NCBI GenBank assembly: GCA_001464735.1
Contig: LNDU01000061.1
Coordinates: forward strand, 1 to 64,000
Direction of reading: 5' to 3'
Length of the DNA: 64,000 bases
Origin: Nitrospira sp. Ga0074138
GTDB lineage: Bacteria; Nitrospirota; Nitrospiria; Nitrospirales; Nitrospiraceae
Shown piece after piece: positions 17,642-25,702 of this stretch. Each line of letters opens with the position of its first letter. Positions within the stretch are counted from its first letter, which is position 1. Made by a program: the position numbers and the translations under genes. The notes below the pieces were generated by a model. That model was given only the letters and a program-made list of their open reading frames with translations. It was not told the origin of the DNA and searched no databases.

Positions 17642-19146
17642 CGGTCAAGCCCCCTCACGAACTCGGCCAAGCCCTGCTCGTCGATGGTGAGCAAGTCATC
17701 CGAGGCGAGCCCGAGATCACAGGCGGCCGTCCTCGACGTGACATAGATGCCCCACCGAGCCACCGGCAACTTCGACTCGGCGATCTGGTTCAAGAAAAAG
17801 ATCAGCCGATTAAACACGGTGACGTGTTTGGCACTGTCGGCAAACACCGTGATGCCCGCGTGGCACGGCTTGAGCACCTGGGCGATATCAATTCCATTGT
17901 TGCCCAAGGGAGCCTGCTGCGGCAGGCTGCGGATGTTGCAGTTCGCACCCTGCAAGAAGGTGCGCAGTCGTTGGTTGAGATCCGGCTCGCCTGCCACATC
18001 ATCAACGAAGATCAGCTTCTTGGCCGTTGTCTGTTTCAGCCCGGCCTCTGCCGCCCGCGCACGCTCTGCTGCCTGTCTGATCGTTCGCAGCCGCTCCAGA
18101 ATCTCTCGTTCGAACGATGTCCGGTTGGTCGCGCGGAGATGCGCGGTATTGAACAACCTGGCATGTCCCGGATCGGTGATGTCGCCAGGGCCTGGTAACC
18201 GTTCGCACCATTGGAGAATCGGCCGTTTGGCCTCGACGGCCCCGTCGAACTGCAGCTGGGGCAACGGGGCAGTAAAAGCCTTGCCCTTACGCCCGACGGT
18301 GTGAGAAAGCATCTGCACGAATAACTCGCATCGAGCGAGGTCTCGCGTGAACTCGGTCTTGAACTCCTCCGGCGATAGGCCGACATAATCTCCCTCCGGC
18401 AGGACCAGCACGCCTTCCGGTTCCAACGCGGCCTTCACTGCATCACGCTGCTTCACCAGATCATCTGTCGTATCGGCGAGTAGGATTGTGCCCGGCGATG
18501 CCTTGGCGCTCTGCTCCGTCGTGGCAGAAGGCGAATCCGCTTTAGGCGTAGCCACCGACGAGGGCGGTGGATCACGGCGCATGGCGCGGAGTCTCGAGTC
18601 GATCGCGTTTCTCAGCTCATGCAGCTTCTGCCAGTAATGGCGTTCGCTTTCGGAGCCGCTCTCTTTCGGTGTGGGATTACCGGCCAACACCGGCGCCGAG
18701 GTATCGACTGGTTGGTGCCAGAACTGCGCGTGAATGAGTCGCTTGCGCAGGTTGTGAATATTGGGAGGAACGTTCGTGAACGTGTCGAATGGAAACAGTT
18801 CGACGACGAAGACATCAGCCGGCTTGTCGGGATCGTTGGCATGGGTGCGGATGAAATGCCCCAGTTCTTTTCCACACCACCCGGAATCGATATAGTTCTG
18901 CGAGAGGAGCAGGAGGAGTAACGTACTGTCCGCGACCTTTGTGACAAGGTCGTCGCTGAATGCGTCGCCCGGCTTGAGCTGATGGTCGATGAAGAGGTTC
19001 TTGCGGTAGTGGCCCGGACCAGTGTTTAGATTGTGGGCGAGCGTGGTGACCCAGCCATACTGCGCCGCCGAGCCGAGCGGCTTCTCGTTATCCGCGTGGG
19101 CATAACTGACGAAGACATCGTAGGTATGCCAAGACCCGTCGGGCAC
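17638..19146 (-). CDS. TIR-domain protein with two further TIR-like segments
   Basis: 502 residues, GTG start with GGGAGG five bases upstream. Residues 8-150 form a TIR domain: YDVFVSYAHAD, DHQLKPGD and SQNYIDSGWCGKELGHF, in which Glu94 of WCGKE occupies the catalytic position of bacterial TIR NADases. A Pro/Ser-rich linker follows. Residues about 218-340 (GTILLADTTDDL...LFVQMLSHTVG) and about 385-490 (KKLIFVDDVAGEPDL...GITVFADSAKHV) look like two more TIR/flavodoxin-like units without the glutamate motif. TIR proteins cut NAD+ or make cyclic ADP-ribose signals in phage defence. The next gene, a STAND ATPase, overlaps by ATGA. The ribosome site lies in a small palindrome (19152-19163) that may dampen translation. 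Confidence 0.83.
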   Translation of the reverse strand: MPDGSWHTYDVFVSYAHADNEKPLGSAAQYGWVTTLAHNLNTGPGHYRKNLFIDHQLKPGDAFSDDLVTKVADSTLLLLLLSQNYIDSGWCGKELGHFIRTHANDPDKPADVFVVELFPFDTFTNVPPNIHNLRKRLIHAQFWHQPVDTSAPVLAGNPTPKESGSESERHYWQKLHELRNAIDSRLRAMRRDPPPSSVATPKADSPSATTEQSAKASPGTILLADTTDDLVKQRDAVKAALEPEGVLVLPEGDYVGLSPEEFKTEFTRDLARCELFVQMLSHTVGRKGKAFTAPLPQLQFDGAVEAKRPILQWCERLPGPGDITDPGHARLFNTAHLRATNRTSFEREILERLRTIRQAAERARAAEAGLKQTTAKKLIFVDDVAGEPDLNQRLRTFLQGANCNIRSLPQQAPLGNNGIDIAQVLKPCHAGITVFADSAKHVTVFNRLIFFLNQIAESKLPVARWGIYVTSRTAACDLGLASDDLLTIDEQGLAEFVRGLDR

Positions 19147-19376
19147 GCTAGCCTCCCAGGAGGTTCCTTAGGGTGGCAAACGTATCATGGGGGCGAGCCC
19201 GATGCAAAGCGGCTGGTCTGCTCGACAGGCGTCAATCCGGTAAGGTGTGAGCTGCGTAGAGATCGTTAAGGGAGGCCGTTACGCTGAGACATCGACGTAT
19301 CCTACTTGGCTGTTGGGTTACGAGATGGTCTGGTGGGACGCCTCATCTGCGCGTGGACACTCACCGATTGTTGCAT

Positions 19377-19811
19377 TTACTCCCACCCTCTGACTTCATA
19401 GCCCTTCTCCTTCAGGCAGCTCGTGACCGCATCAGCATATGGCGTGTCTGGTTCCAGCGGCTTGAACGTTCCTCCGAGTAATCCAACGACCAATCCAATC
19501 CCGCTACCGGCAGCAGCCCCAATCGTCACTCCGGGCAGTCCACCGACCACCCCCGCCGACGCACCGACCGCGCCGCCAAGTGTCAACCCCAGCAACGCTC
19601 CGGTTGCAGCGTTCGCGCTTTGGTTCGTCCCAGGCCGCAGACCAGCCTGTTCAACGTGCCTCTGACAGGATTCGACCTCCTGTTGAGCCATCTGCTTGCC
19701 ATACAAGTGGAGTTGTTTATTCGACCGTAAGATCGGCTGCGGGCCAGCACAGGCTGTGATAGTCAGTAGAAGAATGATTCCTATCAGGCGCTGCCAAGAT
19801 TGATCGGCCAC
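19377..19811 (-). CDS. Glycine-zipper lipoprotein (paralogue of 20028-20462)
   Basis: 144 residues. A signal peptide with lipobox ITAC (Cys21) is followed by a charged helix (LYGKQMAQQEVESCQRHVEQAG) and a long glycine/alanine zipper (GALLGLTLGGAVGASAGVVGG...GLVVGLLGG). It ends in YADAVTSCLKEKGYEVRGWE. Glycine-zipper lipoproteins insert into or associate with the outer membrane. The cysteine pair (ESC, TSC) is shared with the second copy, and both end in a KGYEV-GW motif. Function is unknown. Confidence 0.78.
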   Translation of the reverse strand: MADQSWQRLIGIILLLTITACAGPQPILRSNKQLHLYGKQMAQQEVESCQRHVEQAGLRPGTNQSANAATGALLGLTLGGAVGASAGVVGGLPGVTIGAAAGSGIGLVVGLLGGTFKPLEPDTPYADAVTSCLKEKGYEVRGWE

Positions 19812-19923
19812 AGAAATTCCCTGGAGTGCTTTCGAGTCTTTTCTTCAATTCTCACCCTTTGGACGAAATGTCGAGGTTTTTCAAATTGTGCACAGCGTTC
19901 TCTTTTTTCACACCTTCCCAAGC

Positions 19924-20016
19924 AGACCGGGCGGGTGAACACTCCACTGCGCGCATTGTCCGAGCATATTCCGATCATGCGCGGACAGCGAGCACGAGTG
20001 TTCACCCGTCCGGTCT
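19924..20016. repeat. Intergenic inverted repeat, 21-nt arms, 93 bp overall
   Basis: The arm 19924-19944 (AGACCGGGCGGGTGAACACTC) matches the reverse complement of 19996-20016 at 20 of 21 positions, and the one mismatch gives a G-U pair in RNA. The 51-nt loop has its own stems (GCGCAT/ATGCGC, or TGTCCG/CGGACA). It lies between the two glycine-zipper genes, 11 bp after the stop of the upstream one. It may act as a terminator or mRNA stabiliser, or be a REP/MITE-type element. No poly-T follows. Confidence 0.7.
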
Positions 20017-20027
20017 ATGCCTCCCCC

Positions 20028-20462
20028 TCACTGCCACCCTGTCACTTCATATCCTTTTTCCTGCAGACATCGATTGACGAAATTAGTGTACGCGTGGTTG
20101 GGCTGAGAAGGACCGACGGCAGCAGAAAATAACCCTGTCAGCAGGCCCCAGACGGCTCCACTCGCCGCACCGATCATCGACCCGCGACCCACTGCCCCCG
20201 AAATCGCTCCCCCAACCGCTCCACTCGCAGCACCGACCCCAGCACCAACGGCAGTACCTGTCGCGACACGACCGACCGTGCCACCACTCCTTTCGTCCGC
20301 CCCGGCGGATTCCGCCAGCTGTTTACAGGCCTCGATGTCTTGCTCAGCAACTTCTTTTCCCACTGACTGCATATACGCATTCGGATACAGCACCGGCCGG
20401 GCACCAGAACAGCCCGCCAGCATCACCACCATGGAGACACCGACTATTGCCACTCTCCTCAT
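20028..20462 (-). CDS. Glycine-zipper lipoprotein (paralogue of 19377-19811)
   Basis: 144 residues, lipobox LAGC (Cys18). It has the same layout as the neighbouring copy: NAYMQSVGKEVAEQDIEACKQLAESAG, a Gly/Ala zipper (GTAVGAGVGAASGAVGGAISGAVG), and FVNRCLQEKGYEVTGWQ at the end. The two genes are a tandem duplication separated by a palindromic element. It overlaps the DUF167 gene by 4 bases. It is probably anchored to the inner leaflet of the outer membrane. Confidence 0.78.
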   Translation of the reverse strand: MRRVAIVGVSMVVMLAGCSGARPVLYPNAYMQSVGKEVAEQDIEACKQLAESAGADERSGGTVGRVATGTAVGAGVGAASGAVGGAISGAVGRGSMIGAASGAVWGLLTGLFSAAVGPSQPNHAYTNFVNRCLQEKGYEVTGWQ

Positions 20463-20785
20463 ATCGTCCCCCTTCTCTTCGATTCTTTTCGCATCAGTCG
20501 GGCTAACAGCGACTCTGCCGCGACCCCCTTCACAAACAGTCGCTTACGCCGCCCCGTCGCGCCGGCATGAAGCTGCACATTCGTGCGCGGAACAGCACAC
20601 CGCTCGGCGATGAAGCGAATCAGTTCGTCGTTGGCGGCACCATCAATCGGACGCGCTGCCAGGCGGATCTTTACCGCATCGCCATGAATGCCGACGCACT
20701 CAGTACGTGAAGACCCTGGTTGGACGTGGACGGTCAAGAGCGCCCCGCGCTCACTGTCCCGTGCGATGACAGGAAGAGACGCCAC
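20459..20785 (-). CDS. DUF167/YggU family protein
   Basis: 108 residues with the family's core: LTVHVQPGSSRTECVGIHGDAVKIRLAARPIDGAANDELIRFIAERCAV and TGRRKRLFVKGV. YggU-like proteins are small cytoplasmic alpha/beta proteins of unknown function, often encoded near cell-division or membrane genes. The GTG at 20785 has only a weak ribosome site. It overlaps the lipoprotein gene downstream by ATGA. Confidence 0.85.
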   Translation of the reverse strand: MASLPVIARDSERGALLTVHVQPGSSRTECVGIHGDAVKIRLAARPIDGAANDELIRFIAERCAVPRTNVQLHAGATGRRKRLFVKGVAAESLLARLMRKESKRRGTI

Positions 20786-20799
20786 AGAAATCGAGGAAC

Positions 20800-21618
20800 T
20801 CAGAAGATCGCTTTGACGAAGTCGAGTATGGCCCGTTGCATGTCTGAATCGTCAGTGATCGGCCGGGCGACGGCGACATCACAGGCCCGCTCAGGTGGCA
20901 CGCCTTGCTTGATCAATGTGCCGGCATACACTAAAAGCCTGGTGCTGACCCCCTCCTCAAGCCCGTGGCTTCTGAGGTTGCGGACTTTTTGGCCGAGCTT
21001 GACTAGTTTCGCCGCGATGCCTGAATCCACCCCCGCCTCACGCTGGACGACGAGGGTTTCAATATCGGGAGCAGGATAGTCAAACTCGATCGCGATGAAT
21101 CGCTGCTTCGTGCTTTGCTTCAGATCTTTGAGGACACTTTGATAGCCAGGGTTGTAGGAGATCACCAGCATGAACTCGTCGGCGGCCTCCACGATCTGGC
21201 CTTTTTTCTCGATCGGGAGCACTCGCCGGTCATCGCTGAGCGGATGGATGATCACGGTGGTGTCCTTTCTGGCTTCCACCACCTCGTCGAGATACACAAT
21301 GGCCCCATGCTTGACCCCGAGGGTCAAGGGTCCATCCATCCATACAGTATCTTGCCCCTTCAGGAGGTAACGGCCCACCAAGTCGGAGGCTGTCAGATCT
21401 TCGTGACATGCAACCGTGATCAACGGTCGGCCGAGCTTGTACGCCATGTATTGAACGAAACGGGTTTTCCCGCAGCCGGTCGGCCCCTTCAGCATCACCG
21501 GTAGCTTTCTCTCGGCAGCAATCGTGAACAGGCCGATCTCCCCACAGACCTCGGCGTAAAACGGCTCCTGTTGGATGCGATACTGCGCGACATCGACTTC
21601 CCGTGCTTGCTGCGTCAC
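20800..21618 (-). CDS. CbbQ/NirQ/NorQ-type MoxR AAA+ ATPase
   Basis: 272 residues. Walker A GPTGCGKT near residue 45, a Walker B AIVYLDEV, sensor 1 VISYNPGYQ, and the C-terminal CbbQ_C domain ([23 protein letters not shown]). Relatives remodel Rubisco (CbbQ) or insert metal and activate NO reductase (NorQ), always with a von Willebrand A partner (CbbO/NorD). No such partner lies beside this gene, which is followed only by DUF167 and lipoprotein genes. The GTG at 21618 has AGGGGTG at suitable spacing. Confidence 0.88.
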   Translation of the reverse strand: MTQQAREVDVAQYRIQQEPFYAEVCGEIGLFTIAAERKLPVMLKGPTGCGKTRFVQYMAYKLGRPLITVACHEDLTASDLVGRYLLKGQDTVWMDGPLTLGVKHGAIVYLDEVVEARKDTTVIIHPLSDDRRVLPIEKKGQIVEAADEFMLVISYNPGYQSVLKDLKQSTKQRFIAIEFDYPAPDIETLVVQREAGVDSGIAAKLVKLGQKVRNLRSHGLEEGVSTRLLVYAGTLIKQGVPPERACDVAVARPITDDSDMQRAILDFVKAIF

Positions 21619-22059
21619 TCATCACCCCTGGTCTATAAAACCGCTTCGGCCTGACAGCACTGCTTGCTCCGCAGCCGCCACAATAAACGGAACAAAGACT
21701 GAAGATCAAGCAAAGGAAACCGAGTCAGGGTACGTAAAGAGTGCCGTAAACCCTCCTCCGAAGAGGGCTATTCGCCTGAAACCCATTTACACACTACCTA
21801 CACATGTCTTGACGCAGGCTAAAAACACCACTCTCCCGGCAGGGTGATGTGGTGGACACCATATCCTCTTCCTCGGTCGCAACGAAGGACGAGCCATCCG
21901 CGTTAAAGTGCCAGTTTGAGCAGAAGCGACGTGAATGTCAGCGATCAATACCATGCGGGAAACCTTCCAGCCGCACGAGATCAGAACATCGGTTGGTCCT
22001 CCCAAGCCGAAATCGGAGCACTCATGGGCTGCTCCGTGATGGCAAACATTCCATGCTCA
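21619..22059. other. Intergenic region, no gene recognised
   Basis: 441 bp upstream of the CbbQ-type gene and after the cupredoxin-like gene, both on the minus strand. The short ORFs here have no family character. I see only weak structure: a CCCTC/GAGGG dyad near 21753, and a sigma-54-like match on the minus strand near 21904-21919 with wrong spacing. It probably holds the CbbQ promoter. Confidence 0.4.
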
Positions 22060-22833
22060 TCACTTGCCTTCAAACAAGAAATCGAGCGAGGCCGTCTCGT
22101 TCGGTTTCACGGTGATATTCCGCACTTGCATTCCTAAGATCGGATGCCACGCCTTGATATGGTACGTGCCGGCGGGAAGATCGCCGATGGCAAACGAACC
22201 GGTGAAGTCCGTCACGGCATAGTAGGGATTGTCGATCGCATAGCCCCAATTCTGCATATAGGGATGCATGCCACACTGCATGGTAAACACTTTCCGCCCT
22301 TTGACCAGCTGCACGATATCAGTGGTCCCGCTTGCTTTCAGCGCAGGACGATGGAGGACGATATCGACTCCTGCAAGGTCATAGGCATACCCCTGAATGT
22401 CATGTGCAACCGGGTCTCGATTGACCACCGTAATTCGACGCTTATCGCTGACCACGGTGACGAACGGCAGGAACTGGCACATCGTCGCTTCCACTTCCGC
22501 ATCGGTGAAAGCAAATGGCTTTCCTTTCTGAATGTCCTCCACAACGATCACCACATCCTTAAGCCCACCGTCAGGGCCGACAGTGACTTCCCTCAGGAGG
22601 CGATGCCCGTTTCCATCCGACAGCTCGCCACAGAACGCACGATCTGGGTAGCGATGCAGTTTAAATTCTTTGGCCTCCGGCACTGGCCCCTTGAAGGTGA
22701 TCTTACCTCGCAGGGTCCCGCCGTCTGTGACGGTTCCCGACTCATACGCCTTGGCTTCGACGCACAGTCCGACGCTCAGTATCGCTGATGCACAGAGCAC
22801 CATCCACAGTCCTGCCAGAATCGCTGTTCTCAT
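22060..22833 (-). CDS. Exported cupredoxin-like protein with carboxypeptidase-regulatory-like C-terminus
   Basis: 257 residues. A signal peptide (ILAGLWMVLCASAILSVGLCVEAKA) is followed by TLRGKITFKGPVPEAKEF, a cupredoxin-like core (VTVVSDKRRITVVNRDPVAHDIQGYAYD and VFTMQCGMHPYMQNWGYAI, which hold His, Cys, His and Met like a type 1 copper site), and a C-terminal beta domain (GSFAIGDLPAGTYHIKAWHP...VRNITVKPNE) of the carboxypeptidase-regulatory type. Similar proteins are often called methylamine utilisation proteins. It is probably a periplasmic electron carrier or copper protein. GGAGGGG precedes the ATG. Confidence 0.78.
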   Translation of the reverse strand: MRTAILAGLWMVLCASAILSVGLCVEAKAYESGTVTDGGTLRGKITFKGPVPEAKEFKLHRYPDRAFCGELSDGNGHRLLREVTVGPDGGLKDVVIVVEDIQKGKPFAFTDAEVEATMCQFLPFVTVVSDKRRITVVNRDPVAHDIQGYAYDLAGVDIVLHRPALKASGTTDIVQLVKGRKVFTMQCGMHPYMQNWGYAIDNPYYAVTDFTGSFAIGDLPAGTYHIKAWHPILGMQVRNITVKPNETASLDFLFEGK

Positions 22834-23764
22834 ATCCCCTCCGATATTATGATTGCGGTTGCATATCTGCCGACGGATCGGCTCTATCCAAATTACTGAT
22901 CATCTTGGGCGGAAACCGCTAGACCTTGGCCACTCACCAAAATAGTGCCAAGTTGGACTATCATCCCAAGACTTCGAACGTTCACAACACCTGCACAGTC
23001 CGTCCGAAAGACCGATGGCCATTTGACCCTCCTGCCTTACAAGATCTTCTAGAAGCAACTCGTATGCCCAGGAGAACTGAGCAGACATATGCTGGAGTTT
23101 CCATAGCCCTAACATACAACTGTCACGAGACGAGAAAAAGCAAGACGCCAAGTGAATGAGAAACGTGCAACCTTTGCACCTTGATACTCGCTGTTTAATC
23201 CCACGTTGTGGTGGAGTACGGTGTAACCACTTGCGACAGGTACCCCACGGCTGCGCACGAAGGAGAAGTGTTCAACGGTCCTGAACAAAGTAGAAGAAGT
23301 TGCATCCGCTGGATCGTAGGACGAATGATATACTGTGATGCCCAGCTATCATAACTAGGAGACATTGGCTGTGGTGGAGCGCGGCTACGTTAGGCCTCAT
23401 CCAGTATGAGTGCACGTTTGCCGGCGGATACGGACGGGGGAGAATGGAACACGGCGGACCAAGAGGTGGGATGTGGGGGTGAGGGGAGAGATTCAGCGAG
23501 AGGAAAGTAGCTGAACCGCCATGATTGCATTGTCTTCGTTACCAGTGTTCCCACTTGATCATGGCAGCATTTCACAATCGTGCTCGAAGGTTCGAACTCG
23601 ACCGGGATCAGCTCCGTGCAAATCTTGCACATTTTCCAATGGGGTGGGCTCTCGCCTATAGAATCTCCCAATCGAGTCTCCTAATGATTTCCGGTAAACC
23701 TCTGAAAGCTCTACGTGCCCGCACGGGGTATGCGAATTGCTCTAGGCTCATGGTAGGCGATGAA
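22834..23764. other. Long intergenic region without recognisable gene
   Basis: About 930 bp with several ORFs of 70-95 codons on both strands. None shows a ribosome site together with a plausible protein, and base composition is mixed. A TTGGCAC on the minus strand near 22955 resembles a -24 box but lacks the -12 GC. Decayed coding sequence is possible, but I cannot identify any. Confidence 0.4.
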
Positions 23765-23810
23765 ATCGTGAGGACCTTGGTTGCGTCTAACGACGCATGA
23801 TCCTCACGAT
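23765..23810 (+). promoter_or_regulatory. Two-tier hairpin upstream of the small Zn-finger-like gene
   Basis: ATCGTGAGGA (23765-23774) pairs perfectly with TCCTCACGAT (23801-23810). Inside it TGCGTC (23782-23787) pairs with GACGCA (23792-23797). It ends 42 bp before the ATG at 23853. No T-run follows, so an RNA leader element or operator is more likely than a terminator. Confidence 0.5.
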
Positions 23811-23852
23811 AAGTCGGCTGATGTTCGAGGTAAATACAGGGGGGTACTTCAC

Positions 23853-24041
23853 ATGGACGCTTTGTCGAGTCAGTTGACCGAATCCCAGACAAGAGCCGTA
23901 CAATATTGCGATCGGTGCGCCCGCCGTTCTGCGATACTCTTTTATGACGACCTCACGTGGAAAGAGCTCTGCCAGGAGTGCTGTGACCGGTTGAATCGCA
24001 AGCGCACACTCGCTTCCAGTCCGGCGAAACTGAAAATGTGA
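23853..24041 (+). CDS. Small cysteine-rich (zinc-finger-like) protein
   Basis: 62 residues from the ATG at 23853, which has GGGGGG 8 bases upstream; the open frame begins earlier at 23781. YCDRCARRSAILFYDDLTWKELCQECC has a CxxC ... CxxCC arrangement that fits one zinc site of a treble-clef or ribbon type. The rest is basic (DRLNRKRTLASSPAKLKM). Function unknown, possibly nucleic-acid binding or a regulator. It stands alone, 266 bp before the sensor kinase gene. Confidence 0.55.
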   Translation: MDALSSQLTESQTRAVQYCDRCARRSAILFYDDLTWKELCQECCDRLNRKRTLASSPAKLKM

Positions 24042-24307
24042 GCGAATGCCCATGCCCTTCCGTGCCGATCGTCCACGGAAGCTTGCACGCAGGACACCTG
24101 CCAGAAGCCAGATCATTCGGCGGTGTATGTGTTCCCAATGACGCCTTGGACCAAGACCGTCGTTTCGAGTGCCCCCCAAGTGACGCTCTCATGTGTGCCG
24201 CGTCGTTCCGCAAAGCTCCTCGCTGCCCACCTCTTGCAGGCAGAACGTCACCTGTATCGCATGTAACTTGCGTGATAGCATAGGAGCGTCGCCTTTCGAC
24301 TTCCGCC

Positions 24308-25702
24308 ATGTTTAGGCCTATTGCAAAAGCCACGCTGTTTCGACGCATTCCATACCGCCTTATTACCTCTCTCATCCTTATTCTCGCGTTGATCGTGGCC
24401 GTCCTCCTCCTAGTGAGCTTGGAGCAGGAAAAGCTCCTCCTTCAAGGGTTCGCGCAAAATCAGGGGGCTCCCACGGAGTTGTTTCAGGCGCTCTGGCAAT
24501 CTCGGCATGACTTGATCGGGATCACCCTTCTTGTGTTCTTAGTCAGCGCCATAGGGATAGCGGCGCTCATCACCTTTCTGCACTACGACGGTACGAGACG
24601 GACCCTTGAAGAAGTCAAAGGTCTGGCCAGAACTATTCTTGAGAGTATCCCGACCGGCGTGCTCACCATTAATCGCAATGGCCATGTCACCGCCGTCAAT
24701 CCCTCTGCCGTGGCGACATTGAAACGGTCGACGGAAGAATTGCTCGGCCATTCTTATGAACAGGTGTTTCCCAAAGGAGATATGATTCGCCTTGTCCTCG
24801 ATGGAGCACTGCGTAACAACAACCATGTGGATCATTATGATATGCCGTATCGCGCCGGCGACGAGCCTCGTACGATACGCCTTGCCACTGCGGACCTGAC
24901 GGGAGACGAGGGGAGGCCGGTCGGCGTCATTGTGCTGCTGAAAGATGTCACTGAGCTGCTAGCCCTGGAGCGACGCGTGCGGATCGCGGACAAACTCGCG
25001 GCCCTGCATACCCTGTCAGCCGGGGTGGCGCATGAGTTGCGCAACCCCTTGAGCGCGATGGATTTGAACCTGCACCTGCTTGACGAAGATTTGAAGGAAC
25101 GGGGTGGGCTGGCACCAGACGTGGCGCACTATCTACAAGTCGTGAATGCCGAATGTCGACGCCTCTCCGTGATTTTGGATAACTTCATGAAGTTTGCGCG
25201 TCCCACCTCAATGGGTCTCCATGAAGTGGATTTGCGAACGGTCATCGCACACATCATGGCACTGATGCAATTCGAGGCACAAGAGCGGAAGATCCACCTG
25301 AAGGAACGGGTTGAAGAAGGATTACCCCCAGTGTGGGGGGACGAGACACAAATCAGCCAAGTCCTCGTCAACATTTTGGTCAACGCGTTTCAGGCCATGC
25401 CCGATGGCGGCCGGTGTTCTATCGCCACGCAGGTACGGAGGAATGCCGATCACCCCTGTGTGGAGATTGTGGTGGCCGACACGGGCGTCGGAATCAAGCA
25501 AGAGGACCTGTCGCGCCTATTCGAGCCATTCTACACCACGAAGACGAGCGGAACAGGGCTCGGCCTTGCCATTGCCTATCGAATCATGCAGGACCACGGT
25601 GGAACCATTCGCGTTTCCAGCGTACCCGGCGGCGGGACCACGGTGGTCATACAACTCCCCGTGGTTGCCGAGTCGCTTGAGAAGCTTGGAGTAGAGCCAT
25701 GA
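24308..25702 (+). CDS. Sensor histidine kinase, NtrB/AtoS type with PAS domain
   Basis: 464 residues. Two membrane helices (about 18-38 and 69-93) enclose a short periplasmic loop of about 30 residues. A PAS domain follows (ILESIPTGVLTINRNGHVTAVNPSA...), then HisKA with AGVAHELRNPLSAMD (phospho-accepting His242), and a HATPase_c domain with NILVNAFQAMP (N box), DTGVGI (G1) and GTGLGLAIAYRIMQDHGG (G2). The very short sensor loop suggests that the signal is sensed in the membrane or by the cytoplasmic PAS domain. It overlaps the response-regulator gene by ATGA, so the two form a cognate pair. Confidence 0.92.
   Translation: MFRPIAKATLFRRIPYRLITSLILILALIVAVLLLVSLEQEKLLLQGFAQNQGAPTELFQALWQSRHDLIGITLLVFLVSAIGIAALITFLHYDGTRRTLEEVKGLARTILESIPTGVLTINRNGHVTAVNPSAVATLKRSTEELLGHSYEQVFPKGDMIRLVLDGALRNNNHVDHYDMPYRAGDEPRTIRLATADLTGDEGRPVGVIVLLKDVTELLALERRVRIADKLAALHTLSAGVAHELRNPLSAMDLNLHLLDEDLKERGGLAPDVAHYLQVVNAECRRLSVILDNFMKFARPTSMGLHEVDLRTVIAHIMALMQFEAQERKIHLKERVEEGLPPVWGDETQISQVLVNILVNAFQAMPDGGRCSIATQVRRNADHPCVEIVVADTGVGIKQEDLSRLFEPFYTTKTSGTGLGLAIAYRIMQDHGGTIRVSSVPGGGTTVVIQLPVVAESLEKLGVEP

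Noticed and set aside
21904..21919. Possible sigma-54 promoter on the minus strand upstream of the CbbQ-type gene
   Set aside because: The GG to GC distance is one base too short for the consensus.
22925..22960. Possible sigma-54 promoter on the minus strand (TTGGCACTATTTTGG)
   Set aside because: The GG is present but GC is missing at the -12 position.
23585..23610. GGTTCGAACTC resembling a tRNA T-arm
   Set aside because: No acceptor stem, anticodon arm or D-arm can be built around it.
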